Shown here: positions 1-7,759 of the stretch, piece by piece | Numbering within the stretch: the stretch's first letter is position 1 | Layout of the letters: each line of letters starts with the position of its first letter | Notes under the pieces: generated by a model | Told to the model about the DNA's origin: nothing | The model's database searches: none | Seen by the model: only the letters and a program-made list of their open reading frames with translations | Position numbers and translations under genes: made by a program | DNA from: Dermacoccus nishinomiyaensis | GTDB taxonomy: Bacteria; Actinomycetota; Actinomycetes; Actinomycetales; Dermatophilaceae | Reading direction: 5' to 3' | DNA length: 64,000 nucleotides | Assembly: GCF_900447535.1 (NCBI RefSeq) | Contig: NZ_UFXX01000001.1 | Span: 248,001-312,000, forward strand

Positions 1-23
1 GTTGACGCCTGATCGCGCGTCGT

Positions 24-60
24 GGAAGCCCCTGCCGCCCTCGTGGCGGCGGGGGTTTCC
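24..60 (+). terminator. intrinsic terminator of an upstream gene
   Basis: A 16-bp near-perfect stem (24-39 with 45-60) around a 5-nt loop. It lies just after an in-frame TGA at 10-12 that probably ends the gene cut off by the window edge (last codons GTT GAC GCC). In related actinobacteria gltD often precedes pyk, but too little sequence remains to name the gene. Confidence 0.75.
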
Positions 61-145
61 GCGTCGTCGCGGGCCTACCCGCGAGTACGGTGACGGGGGT
101 CTCACCGGGCGAGATGGTCGACTGAGGGAACGCTCGCGCGGGCGA

Positions 146-151
146 TAGGGT
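146..151 (+). promoter_or_regulatory. pyk -10 box, leaderless promoter
   Basis: TAGGGT ends 7 nt before the pyk ATG, so transcription should begin at or next to the start codon. No ribosome-binding site is needed or seen. No convincing -35 hexamer is visible. Confidence 0.55.
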
Positions 152-158
152 TGGCAGC

Positions 159-1634
159 ATGCGTCGCGCGAAAATTGTTGCCACCCTTGGCCCTGCTACC
201 GACTCTGCCGAACGGACGCGTGAGCTCGTCGAGGCCGGCCTCGACGTCGCCCGCTTCAACCTCTCCCACGGTTCGTACGAGGAGCACCAGACCCGGTACG
301 ACCACGTCCGCGCCGCCGCTGCGGCGACGGGTCGCGCCGTCGGCGTCCTCGCCGACCTGCAGGGCCCGAAGATCCGCACCGCTCGTTTTTCCGCGGGCCC
401 GGTCGACCTCGCGAAGGGCGACCGCTTCACCATCACGACCGAGGACGTCGACGGTGACTCCGAGCGCGTCGGCACGACGTACAAGGGCCTGCCGGGCGAC
501 GTCAACGTCGGCGACATGCTGCTCGTCGACGACGGCAAGGTCGCGCTGCGCGCGGTCGAGGTGACGGCCACGGACGTCGTGACCGAGGTGGTCGTGCCGG
601 GCCGCGTCTCGAACAACAAGGGCATCAACCTGCCCGGTGTCGCGGTGAGCGTGCCCGCGCTCAGCGAGAAGGACGAGGCTGACCTGCGCTGGGCGTTGAA
701 GGCCGGCGCCGACCTCATCGCGCTGTCGTTCGTGCGCGACGCCGCCGACATCACGCGCTGCCACGAGATCATGGACGAGGTGGGCATCCGTCGCCCCGTC
801 ATCGCGAAGATCGAGAAGCCGCAGGCGGTCGAGAACCTCATCGAGATCATCGAGGCGTTCGACGGCATCATGGTCGCGCGCGGTGACCTCGGCGTGGAAC
901 TGCCGCTCGAGGACGTGCCGATCGTGCAGAAGCGTGCCATCGAGCTCGCGCGCCGCGCGGCGAAGCCCGTCATCGTCGCGACGCAGGTGCTCGAGTCGAT
1001 GATCGAGAATCCGCGCCCGACGCGCGCCGAGGCCTCCGACTGCGCCAACGCGGTGCTCGACGGCGCGGACGCCGTCATGCTGTCGGGGGAGACGTCGGTC
1101 GGTGCGTGGCCGATCGAGACGGTCAAGACGATGGCGCGCATCATCTCCTCGACGGAGGAGCACGGCCTCGAGCGCGTGCCCGACCTCGGCATCCAGCCGC
1201 ACACGAAGGGCGGCGTCGTGACGAAGGCCGCCGTCGAGGTGGGGGAGACGCTCAGGTGCACGCATCTGGTCAACTTCACGACGACGGGCGACTCGGCGCA
1301 GCGCATGTCGCGTCTGCGTCCGCGCCTGCCGATCGTCGCGTTCACGCCGTCGGAGACGGTGCGTTCGCAGCTCGCGCTCGTGTGGGGCGTGCAGACGGAG
1401 TGCAGCCCGAAGGTCAAGCACACGGACGAGATGTCGATGCAGGTCGACGAGATCTTCCTCGGCGACGGTCGCTGCGTCGAGGGTGACCTCGTCGTCATCG
1501 CCGCCGGTTCGCCTCCCGGCATCCCCGGTTCGACGAACGCGCTGCGCGTGCACAAGATCGGTGACGCGAAGAACCGCGTCGCGCCGGCCTACGAGGACCA
1601 CGAGAAGGCCCGTAGCGCCGCCGCGCACAACTGA
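159..1634 (+). CDS. pyk: pyruvate kinase
   Basis: A 491-aa cytoplasmic pyruvate kinase that converts phosphoenolpyruvate and ADP to pyruvate and ATP in the last step of glycolysis. The N-terminal beta-barrel is clear from DLQGPKIRTARF near residue 66. The catalytic-lysine motif KIEKPQAVENL, the Mg-binding MVARGDLGVELP and the family signature ATQVLESMIENPRPTRAE...DAVMLSGETSVG follow in order. The C-terminal regulatory domain is complete and the length is normal. The ATG at 159 follows a TAGGGT -10 box by 7 nt, which supports a leaderless transcript. It is monocistronic, bounded by strong hairpins on both sides. Confidence 0.98.
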   Translation: MRRAKIVATLGPATDSAERTRELVEAGLDVARFNLSHGSYEEHQTRYDHVRAAAAATGRAVGVLADLQGPKIRTARFSAGPVDLAKGDRFTITTEDVDGDSERVGTTYKGLPGDVNVGDMLLVDDGKVALRAVEVTATDVVTEVVVPGRVSNNKGINLPGVAVSVPALSEKDEADLRWALKAGADLIALSFVRDAADITRCHEIMDEVGIRRPVIAKIEKPQAVENLIEIIEAFDGIMVARGDLGVELPLEDVPIVQKRAIELARRAAKPVIVATQVLESMIENPRPTRAEASDCANAVLDGADAVMLSGETSVGAWPIETVKTMARIISSTEEHGLERVPDLGIQPHTKGGVVTKAAVEVGETLRCTHLVNFTTTGDSAQRMSRLRPRLPIVAFTPSETVRSQLALVWGVQTECSPKVKHTDEMSMQVDEIFLGDGRCVEGDLVVIAAGSPPGIPGSTNALRVHKIGDAKNRVAPAYEDHEKARSAAAHN

Positions 1635-1660
1635 TCCTGCCTCAGTCCTTGATCGACGCT

Positions 1661-1691
1661 GCTGCCCCCGCGCCCGGTGCGCGGGGGCAGC
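1661..1691 (+). terminator. intrinsic terminator after pyk
   Basis: A perfect 13-bp GC-rich stem (1661-1673 with 1679-1691) around a CCGGT loop, 27 nt after the pyk stop and before the tRNA gene. Confidence 0.75.
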
Positions 1692-1720
1692 GCGCGTTCG
1701 GGTAAGGTGAGCGGGCACCA

Positions 1721-1801
1721 GCCGACGTGGTGGAATGGCAGACACGGAGCACTCAAAATGCTTTGCCGCAAGGCGTGGGGGTTCGAATCCCCCCGTCGGC
1801 A
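1721..1801 (+). tRNA. tRNA-Leu (anticodon CAA)
   Basis: The 7-bp acceptor stem GCCGACG / CGTCGGC closes the gene (1721-1727 with 1794-1800), with discriminator A at 1801. The anticodon loop CTCAAAA gives anticodon CAA, which reads UUG leucine codons. A long variable arm (class II, as expected for Leu) and a T-arm GGGGG-TTCGAAT-CCCCC are visible. CCA is not encoded. A hairpin follows at once. Confidence 0.95.
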
Positions 1802-1809
1802 CGCGCACA

Positions 1810-1834
1810 GGGCTCGACCGTCGAGGTCGAGCCC
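1810..1834 (+). terminator. terminator after tRNA-Leu
   Basis: A perfect 9-bp stem GGGCTCGAC / GTCGAGCCC with a 7-nt loop, followed by TTCGTCGTT, 8 nt after the tRNA end. Confidence 0.65.
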
Positions 1835-1858
1835 TTCGTCGTTCCGCGGCGGCGGCGC

Positions 1859-1864
1859 TAGGCT
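1859..1864 (+). promoter_or_regulatory. -10 box of the aroE-like gene, leaderless
   Basis: TAGGCT ends exactly 7 nt before the ATG at 1872, the same geometry as at pyk, pdtaR and polA. It supports this start over longer in-frame readings that run back through the tRNA. Confidence 0.5.
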
Positions 1865-1871
1865 GGCGCGC

Positions 1872-2684
1872 ATGCTCTCCAAGGACACGCAGCTGTGCAT
1901 CTCGATGTCGGGGCGGCCAAGTAACATCGGCACGCGCTTCCACAACCGGCTGTATGACGAGCTGGGGCTCGACTTCGTCTACAAGGCGTTCTCGCCGGTC
2001 GATCTCGCGCAGGCCGTCGCCGGCATCAGGGGGCTGCCGATCCGGGGCGCGGCAGTGAGCATGCCGTTCAAGGAACAGGTCATCCCGATGCTCGACGCGC
2101 TCGACGAATCGGCGAAGGCCATCGACTCCGTCAACACGATCGTCAACGACGACGGCGTCCTCACCGGCTACAACACCGATTACGTCGCCGTCGCGTCGCG
2201 GCTGCAGACCCACGGCGTGCCGACCGACCTGCGCATCGCCGTGCGCGGCTCGGGCGGCATGGGCAAGGCCGTCGTCGCCGCCTGCCGCGACACCGGCTTC
2301 ACGCACGGAACGGTCGTCGCGCGCAACGTCGAGGCGGGGGAGAAGCTCGCCGCGCAGTACGGCTGGGAGCACTCGCGCGATGTGCCGGAAGGCACCGACG
2401 TCCTCGTCAACGTCACGCCCCTCGGCATGGCCGGCGGCGAGGGCGAGGGGCAGTTGAGCTTCACCACCGACGAGATCGACGCGGCGACCTGGATCTTCGA
2501 CGTCGTCGCGAGCCCGAGCGACACGCCGCTCGTCGTCGCCGCGCGGGAGCGGGGCAAGAACGTCATCACCGGCGCCGAGGTCATCGCGCTGCAGGCCGCC
2601 GAGCAGTTCGTCCTCTACACCGGCGTACGCCCCAGCGACGAGCAGATCCGTACCGCGTCCGAGTTCTCGCGCCAGGACGCGTAG
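1872..2684 (+). CDS. shikimate 5-dehydrogenase-like protein (HI0607/SdhL type)
   Basis: A 270-aa NAD(P)-dependent enzyme of the AroE superfamily. The N-terminal substrate-binding part has the SMSGRPSNIGTRFHN motif, the catalytic Lys67 in VSMPFKEQ and the catalytic Asp103 in YNTDY. The Rossmann half has GSGGMGKA (about 126-133) and NVTPLGMAGG. The C-terminus VITGAEVIALQAAEQFVLYTG is typical of the family. The phrase FGTRFHN-like plus VSMPFKE points to the HI0607-type shikimate-dehydrogenase-like branch rather than biosynthetic AroE. That branch is known to oxidise shikimate slowly, and its physiological role is uncertain. Readings that start earlier would run through the tRNA and are rejected. 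The stop codon TAG forms part of the next promoter's -10 box. Confidence 0.9.
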   Translation: MLSKDTQLCISMSGRPSNIGTRFHNRLYDELGLDFVYKAFSPVDLAQAVAGIRGLPIRGAAVSMPFKEQVIPMLDALDESAKAIDSVNTIVNDDGVLTGYNTDYVAVASRLQTHGVPTDLRIAVRGSGGMGKAVVAACRDTGFTHGTVVARNVEAGEKLAAQYGWEHSRDVPEGTDVLVNVTPLGMAGGEGEGQLSFTTDEIDAATWIFDVVASPSDTPLVVAARERGKNVITGAEVIALQAAEQFVLYTGVRPSDEQIRTASEFSRQDA

Positions 2685-2687
2685 GAT
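2682..2687 (+). promoter_or_regulatory. pdtaR -10 box overlapping the upstream stop codon
   Basis: TAGGAT includes the TAG stop of the aroE-like gene and ends 7 nt before the GTG of the response regulator. It implies separate, leaderless transcription rather than simple read-through. Confidence 0.5.
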
Positions 2688-2694
2688 TTTCGCC

Positions 2695-3294
2695 GTGAGT
2701 GAGACGAGCGACCAAGACCAGCGCCTGCGCGTCGTCGTGGCGGAGGACGAATCTCTCATCCGCCTCGACCTCGTCGAGATGCTCGATGCGGGCGGCTACG
2801 ACGTCGTCGCCGCCGTCAGCGACGGGGAAGCGGCCGTGGCTGCGATCGCCGAGCACCGACCCGACCTCGCGCTGCTCGACGTCAAGATGCCCCGCAAGGA
2901 TGGCATCAGCGCCGCCGAGGAGATCGGCGCCGACGGCCTCACCCCCGTCGTCCTCCTGACGGCGTTCAGCGACCGCCACCTCGTCGAACGCGCGAGCGAC
3001 GCGGGCGTCATGGCCTACGTCGTCAAACCGTTCACCTGGAACGACCTCGGCCCGGCGCTCACCGTCGCGACCCGCCGATGGCGCGAGATGCGCGCCCTGC
3101 GTGACGAACTCGCGGCGATCAACGCCAAGCTCGAGACGCGCAAACAACTCGACCGGGCGAAGGGCATCCTCACCACCAAGCTCGGCCTCGACGAACCCGC
3201 GGCGTTCCGCTGGATCCAGAAGACCGCGATGGATCGTCGCCTGTCGATGCAGCAGGTCTGCGACGGCGTCATCGCCGAGTTCGGCGACGCCTGA
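2695..3294 (+). CDS. pdtaR: ANTAR-domain response regulator (PdtaR/Rv1626 type)
   Basis: A 199-aa two-component regulator that binds RNA rather than DNA. The receiver domain (about 10-125) has the acidic pair E17/D18, the phospho-acceptor Asp62 in LALLDVKMPRKDG, the switch Thr in LLTAF and the conserved Lys111 in YVVKPF. The ANTAR domain (about 140-195) follows a coiled-coil linker and holds LDRAKGILTTKLGLDE...AFRWIQKTAMDRR. ANTAR proteins act as antiterminators by binding paired hexaloop hairpins. The mycobacterial orthologue is phosphorylated by PdtaS, and no kinase gene is nearby. The GTG start is set by the -10 box 7 nt upstream. Confidence 0.93.
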   Translation: MSETSDQDQRLRVVVAEDESLIRLDLVEMLDAGGYDVVAAVSDGEAAVAAIAEHRPDLALLDVKMPRKDGISAAEEIGADGLTPVVLLTAFSDRHLVERASDAGVMAYVVKPFTWNDLGPALTVATRRWREMRALRDELAAINAKLETRKQLDRAKGILTTKLGLDEPAAFRWIQKTAMDRRLSMQQVCDGVIAEFGDA

Positions 3295-3300
3295 CGCGAG

Positions 3301-3350
3301 AAGGGTTGTGGAGGTTCGCGCGATGGGTATCGCGAGCCTCCACAACCCTT
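3301..3350. terminator. bidirectional terminator between pdtaR and the thioesterase
   Basis: A 20-bp stem (3301-3320 with 3331-3350) that is perfect except for one G-U pair, around a 10-nt loop. It lies between two convergent genes, so it can serve both. Confidence 0.85.
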
Positions 3351-3369
3351 CGTCGCCAGAGGAGGCGTC

Positions 3370-3831
3370 TCAGCCCTTCGGCAGATCCCGCAGCATGCAC
3401 GTGATGCGGGCGGTGCAGGTGCGGTTGCCCTCATCGTCGGTGATGACGACGTCGTACGCCGCGAGGGTGCGCCCGATCGACAGCGCCGTCGCGGTCGCCG
3501 TCACGATGCCGCTCCTCGCGGAACGGTGATGCGTCGCGTTGATGTCGAGCCCGACAGCGAATCGTCCCGGCCCGGCGGCCATGTTCGCCCCGATGGAGCC
3601 GACGCTCTCGGCGATGACGACGTTCGCGCCGCCGTGCAGCAACCCGAACGGCTGCGTGTTGCCCTCGACGGGCATGGTCGCGACGACACGCTCGGGGGAG
3701 GCCTCGAGCACGCGGATGCCCATGCGCTCGTCGAGCGTGCCGCGGCTCATCTGCGCGAGTTCGTCGAGCATCTGCTCCTGCGTCATCTCGGGCGCGTGGG
3801 TTGCGGTCTCGGGCGTGGGGGAGCTCGTCAT
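3370..3831 (-). CDS. PaaI-family hotdog acyl-CoA thioesterase
   Basis: A 153-aa single-domain hotdog protein that hydrolyses acyl- or aroyl-CoA thioesters. The family signature is LLHGGANVVIAESVGS, with His66, the Gly pair and the catalytic acid Glu75. The C-terminal beta strands (GLDINATHHRSARSGIVTATATAL, shown here as AVGLDINATHHR then GIVTATA) match the PaaI/EntH/MenI group. The substrate cannot be told from sequence; a dihydroxynaphthoyl-CoA or phenylacetyl-type substrate is possible. The first 15 residues (Thr/Pro-rich) are probably disordered. Thioesterase genes commonly sit next to polA in this synteny block in actinobacteria. It is transcribed away from polA. Confidence 0.9.
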   Translation of the reverse strand: MTSSPTPETATHAPEMTQEQMLDELAQMSRGTLDERMGIRVLEASPERVVATMPVEGNTQPFGLLHGGANVVIAESVGSIGANMAAGPGRFAVGLDINATHHRSARSGIVTATATALSIGRTLAAYDVVITDDEGNRTCTARITCMLRDLPKG

Positions 3832-3864
3832 GGTCTCGCCTTTCGGGTTGTCGGTGCTGGGACA

Positions 3865-3870
3865 TAGGCT
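3865..3870 (+). promoter_or_regulatory. polA -10 box, leaderless promoter
   Basis: TAGGCT ends 7 nt before GTG 3878. It sits in the 46-bp gap between the divergent thioesterase and polA, and picks GTG 3878 over a start 113 codons upstream. Confidence 0.55.
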
Positions 3871-3877
3871 GCCACGT

Positions 3878-6547
3878 GTGAAGCGCTTGTTGTTGTTGGA
3901 CGGACATTCCCTCGCCTACCGGGCCTTCTTCGCGCTGCCCGCGGAGAACTTCTCGACCTCGACGGGGCAGCACACGAACGCCGTGTACGGCTTCACGTCG
4001 ATGCTCATCAACCTGCTGCGCGACGAGGAACCGACGCACCTCGCCGTCGCGTTCGACGTGTCGCGTCAGACGTTCCGCAGCGAGGAGTACGCCGAGTACA
4101 AGGCGGGCCGCGCGACGACGCCGAGCGAGTTCAAGGGGCAGGTGAGCCTCGTCAAGGAGGTGCTCGACGCGATGGGCGTCACGCACCTCGAGCTCGACGG
4201 GTACGAGGCCGACGACATCCTCGCGACACTCACCACCCAGGCGACGCAGGCCGGTTTCGACGAGGTGCTCCTGTGCTCCGGCGACCGCGATGCGCTGCAG
4301 CTCGTGCGCGACAACGTCACCGTGCTGTACCCCGTCAAGGGCGTCTCGGAGCTGACGCGCATGACGCCCGCCGCCGTCGAGGAGAAGTACGGCGTGCCGC
4401 CCGAGCGCTACAGCGACCTCGCCGCGCTCGTCGGCGAGAAGAGCGACAACCTGCCCGGCGTGCCCGGTGTCGGCCCCAAGACGGCCGCGAAGTGGATCGG
4501 GCAGTACGGCGACCTCGAGGGCCTCGTCGCCAACGTCGACCAGATCAAGGGCAAGGCCGGCGAGAACGTGCGCGCCCACCTCGATGGCGTGCTGCGCAAC
4601 CGACGCCTCAACCAGCTGCTCGTCGACGTGCCGCTGCCCGTGACGCCGGACGACCTCGCGCGCCACGACTGGAACCGTGACGAGGTGCACCGCGTCTTCG
4701 ACGGTCTCGAGTTCAAGGTGCTGCGCGACCGCCTGTTCGCGACGCTCGGCACGGCGCAGCCCGAGGCTGAGGGCGACGTCAGCGTCGACGGCGTCGTGCT
4801 CGGCGACGGCGAGGTCGAGACGTGGCTCGCCGGTATCACCGGGCGCGCCGGGCTGTTCGTCGACGGCACGTGGGCGAAGGGCGCGGGTGACGCGAGCGGC
4901 CTGGCGATCGCCGACGAGAGCGGCCGCGCCGCGTACGTCGACCTGACGACCCTCGCACCCGAGGACGAGCAGGCGCTCGCCGAGTGGCTCGCCGACGTGA
5001 CGAAGGCGAAGGCCCTGCATGACGCGAAGGGCCCGATGCACGCCCTCGCCGCGCGCGGTCTCACCCTCGCCGGGCTGACGAACGACACCGCCATCGCGGC
5101 CTACCTCGTGCGACCCGACCAGCGCTCGTACGGGTTCGAGGATCTGCTGCTGCGCTACTGTCACATCGAACTGCCCGAGACCAGCAAGCAGGCAGCCGGT
5201 CAGGGGATGCTCGACCTCGGTGACGTCGGCGCCACGCAGGGCGACGACGCCATGGCGCCCGCCGCGGCCGTCGCGACCCTGGCCGCCGCGCTCGACGAGG
5301 CGGTCGCCGACGTCGGTGGCATCGAGCTCATGGCCGAGCTCGAGCTGCCGATCGTCGAGGTGCTCGCGACGATGGAGCAGGCAGGCATCGCCGTCGACCT
5401 CGACGCGCTGCACGAACTCGAAGCCGACTACGACGCGCAGGTCGTCGCCGCGCAGCAGGACGCGTGGGACGCGATCGGTGGCGAGCAGGTCAACCTCGGC
5501 TCGCCGAAGCAGTTGCAGGTCGTGCTGTTCGAGACCCTGGGCCTGCCGAAGACCAAGAAGACGAAGACGGGGTACACGACGGACGCCGAGGCGATCGCCG
5601 ACCTGTCGGAGAAGGCGCCGCACCCGTTCCTCGACGCTCTGCTTCGTCACCGTGACGCCTCGAAGCTGCGCTCGACGGTGCAGGGCCTCATCAAGTCGAT
5701 CGGTGACGACGGCCGCATCCACACCACCTACCAGCAGACGATTGCGGCGACCGGGCGTCTCAGCTCGACCGACCCGAACCTGCAGAACATCCCGATCCGC
5801 ACCGAATCGGGTCGACGCATCCGTCGTGTCTTCGTGGTCGGCGAGGGCTACGACTGCCTCATGTCCGCCGACTACAGCCAGATCGAGATGCGAGTCATGG
5901 CGCACCTGTCCGGCGACGAGGGCCTCATCCAGGCCTTCAACGACGGCGAGGACCTGCACCGGTTCGTCGGCTCACGCGTGTTCGGCGTCGAGCCGAGCGA
6001 GGTGACCTCCGAGATGCGCGCGAAGGTCAAGGCGATGTCGTACGGCCTCGCGTACGGGCTGTCGGCGTTCGGCCTGAGCAAGCAGCTGCGCATCTCCACG
6101 GCCGAGGCGCAGCGCCTCATGGACGGCTACTTCGAACGCTTCGGTGGGGTGCGCGACTACCTGCGTCAGATCGTCGACGACGCGCGCGCGACCGGCTACA
6201 CCGAGACGATGATGGGTCGGCGCCGCTACCTGCCCGACCTGACGAGCGACAACCGTCAGCGCCGCGACATGGCCGAGCGGATGGCGCTCAACGCGCCGAT
6301 CCAGGGCTCGGCGGCCGACATCATGAAGAAGGCCATGCTCGGCGTCGACGAGGCGTTGCGCGCGGCGAACCTGCGCTCGCGGGTGCTCCTGCAGGTGCAC
6401 GACGAACTCATCGTCGAGGTCGGCGCGGGCGAACGCGACGAAGTCGAACGCATCGTGCGCGAGCAGATGGGTGCGGCCGCCGACCTCGCGGTGCCGCTCG
6501 ACGTCAACGTCGGCACCGGACGCAGCTGGCAGGACGCCGAGCACTGA
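3878..6547 (+). CDS. polA: DNA polymerase I
   Basis: An 889-aa family A DNA polymerase for Okazaki-fragment processing and repair synthesis. The N-terminal 5'-3' flap nuclease domain begins KRLLLLDGHSLAYRAFFAL and has GYEADDILATL, CSGDRDALQL and the GVPGVGPKTA helix-hairpin-helix. The middle 3'-5' exonuclease-like region (about 295-490) lacks a recognisable DxE motif, so proofreading is probably absent, as in other actinobacterial PolA proteins. The polymerase domain has motif A (SADYSQIEMR, about residue 665), motif B (RAKVKAMSYGLAYG, about 714) and motif C (QVHDELI, about 840). A longer in-frame reading from 3539 would overlap the divergent thioesterase and is rejected; GTG 3878 is 7 nt from a -10 box. 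Confidence 0.97.
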   Translation: MKRLLLLDGHSLAYRAFFALPAENFSTSTGQHTNAVYGFTSMLINLLRDEEPTHLAVAFDVSRQTFRSEEYAEYKAGRATTPSEFKGQVSLVKEVLDAMGVTHLELDGYEADDILATLTTQATQAGFDEVLLCSGDRDALQLVRDNVTVLYPVKGVSELTRMTPAAVEEKYGVPPERYSDLAALVGEKSDNLPGVPGVGPKTAAKWIGQYGDLEGLVANVDQIKGKAGENVRAHLDGVLRNRRLNQLLVDVPLPVTPDDLARHDWNRDEVHRVFDGLEFKVLRDRLFATLGTAQPEAEGDVSVDGVVLGDGEVETWLAGITGRAGLFVDGTWAKGAGDASGLAIADESGRAAYVDLTTLAPEDEQALAEWLADVTKAKALHDAKGPMHALAARGLTLAGLTNDTAIAAYLVRPDQRSYGFEDLLLRYCHIELPETSKQAAGQGMLDLGDVGATQGDDAMAPAAAVATLAAALDEAVADVGGIELMAELELPIVEVLATMEQAGIAVDLDALHELEADYDAQVVAAQQDAWDAIGGEQVNLGSPKQLQVVLFETLGLPKTKKTKTGYTTDAEAIADLSEKAPHPFLDALLRHRDASKLRSTVQGLIKSIGDDGRIHTTYQQTIAATGRLSSTDPNLQNIPIRTESGRRIRRVFVVGEGYDCLMSADYSQIEMRVMAHLSGDEGLIQAFNDGEDLHRFVGSRVFGVEPSEVTSEMRAKVKAMSYGLAYGLSAFGLSKQLRISTAEAQRLMDGYFERFGGVRDYLRQIVDDARATGYTETMMGRRRYLPDLTSDNRQRRDMAERMALNAPIQGSAADIMKKAMLGVDEALRAANLRSRVLLQVHDELIVEVGAGERDEVERIVREQMGAAADLAVPLDVNVGTGRSWQDAEH

Positions 6548-6647
6548 CGGCCGCCGCCCGTGAGGGTCGACAGCCGGCACGTCGGGTCGGCCGGTGAGAA
6601 GAAAACGTTCGCAGCTGCCTCTCGGCCGAGCAGCCGACCTAGAGTGG

Positions 6648-6671
6648 AAGATTCCGGTTGGGGATCTTTTT
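6648..6671 (+). terminator. intrinsic terminator downstream of polA
   Basis: AAGATTCC-GGTTG-GGGATCTT forms an 8-bp stem with one G-U pair, followed by a short T run. It lies 100 nt after the polA stop and touches the stop codon of the convergent pyrophosphorylase gene. A TAGAGT at 6640-6645 looks like a -10 box, but no gene follows it on that strand. Confidence 0.6.
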
Positions 6672-7759
6672 CACTCATCTCGGAGGTGCTCATCACCGCT
6701 TCGGGCCCGGGGGCCCACGGTTTCGGCCGGGGACCCTTCGAGCCGTTGATGGGGCTCTTGGCCCAGTCGCTCACCGACGTCGAGTGTCACACGGCGGGCG
6801 CGCACACCCGGTGTGACGACGGCGTCGTCCCCGATGACGCAGTCGTCCAGCACGGCGCCCGCCCCCACGACCGCGCCGGGCCCGATGATGCAGCCGTTCA
6901 CGATGGCGTCGGCGGCGACGCGTGATCCGCCCAGCAGCAGGCTGCCGCGGATAGCACCCGCGTCAGGGGTGCCAGCAACCGCCCCCGCCCGCAGGTCGAC
7001 GGCGTCGAGGTCACGCTCACGCGCCCAGGCGAGGTTCGCCGCCAGCAGGGCGGCGGGCGTGCCGATGTCGTGGAACGGTGCGTCGTCGCGGTGGACGAAC
7101 ACCCCGCCTCGCTCGCTCGCCTCAGGAAACACCTCGCGTTCGAGGGAGACGACCGCGTCGACGGGCACGAGATCGACCAGGGCGGGGGAGACGACGTACG
7201 TGCCCGCGTTGACGACGCCCGCAGGCGCGCCTGGCGGCTTCTCCTCGAACGCCGTGACGCGCCCGGCCTCGTCGAGGTGTAGCAACCCGTACGCCGACGC
7301 GTGGGGCACGGCGCGTCCGTGGATCGTGGCGAGCACCGGGGGTGCGTCGCCGGCGCGAACGGCACACTCCCGGTGCGCCCGGTGCGCGGCGACCTGCGCG
7401 CCGAGGTCATGCTCGGTGATGAGGTCGCCGTTGAGGACGAGCACGTCGTCGTCGGACGCGAGATCGAGCAACCCGCACGCGTGACGCAGCGCGCCACCGG
7501 TGCCGAGCGGATGCTCCTCACGGCTGTAGCGCAACCGGACGCCGTACGCGTCGCCGTCACCCAGCGCCGGACGAAAGGCGTCCGCGTGGTACGAGGTCGC
7601 GAGCACGACGGATTCGACGCCCGCCGCCGCGAGACGATGAAGTTGGTGCGCGATGACGGGTTCGTCACCGATCGGCAACAGGTGCTTCGGCGTGCGGCGC
7701 GTGAACGGCAGCAGCCGGGTGCCGTACCCACCGGCCAGGACGACGGCGTGCAGGCTCAT
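6671..7759 (-). CDS. NDP-sugar pyrophosphorylase, ManB-like (mannose-1-P guanylyltransferase type)
   Basis: A 362-aa nucleotidyltransferase that should couple a sugar 1-phosphate to NTP to give an NDP-sugar. The N-terminus has the activated-nucleotide motif VVLAGGYGTRLLPFTRRTPKHLLPI. EEHPLGTGGALRHA and VLNGDLI (metal-binding Asp) follow. The C-terminal third has left-handed beta-helix hexapeptide repeats (SLLLGGSRVAADAIVNG, GPGAVVGAGAVL, DDAVVTPG). The closest family by pattern is actinobacterial ManB (GDP-mannose), but UDP/dTDP specificity cannot be excluded. The last 40 residues look unrelated to the fold and may be a degenerate tail. The ATG overlaps the stop of the upstream acyltransferase gene (ATGA), so the two are translationally coupled. 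Confidence 0.85.
   Translation of the reverse strand: MSLHAVVLAGGYGTRLLPFTRRTPKHLLPIGDEPVIAHQLHRLAAAGVESVVLATSYHADAFRPALGDGDAYGVRLRYSREEHPLGTGGALRHACGLLDLASDDDVLVLNGDLITEHDLGAQVAAHRAHRECAVRAGDAPPVLATIHGRAVPHASAYGLLHLDEAGRVTAFEEKPPGAPAGVVNAGTYVVSPALVDLVPVDAVVSLEREVFPEASERGGVFVHRDDAPFHDIGTPAALLAANLAWARERDLDAVDLRAGAVAGTPDAGAIRGSLLLGGSRVAADAIVNGCIIGPGAVVGAGAVLDDCVIGDDAVVTPGVRARRVTLDVGERLGQEPHQRLEGSPAETVGPRARSGDEHLRDE

Noticed and set aside
102-2759. 885-codon open frame on the minus strand over pyk and the aroE-like gene
   Set aside because: It is antisense to two well-conserved genes and a tRNA, and its translation is Arg/Asp/Leu-rich low complexity typical of antisense frames in GC-rich DNA.
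3539-3877. N-terminal extension of polA to 3539
   Set aside because: It overlaps the divergent thioesterase almost fully and lacks similarity to PolA; GTG 3878 has the promoter spacing and starts at the conserved nuclease domain.
3431-5959. 842-codon minus-strand frame over polA and the thioesterase
   Set aside because: Antisense to polA catalytic motifs; composition is Arg/Val/Asp-rich shadow sequence.
6640-6645. TAGAGT as a plus-strand promoter after polA
   Set aside because: No plus-strand gene follows; the next reading is antisense to the pyrophosphorylase and a terminator-like hairpin begins 3 nt later.
6256-6774. Minus-strand frame across the polA 3' end and the polA-pyrophosphorylase gap, with a less GC-biased start region
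   Set aside because: It continues antisense into polA motif regions, codons in the gap lack coding bias, and no promoter or ribosome-binding site fits.
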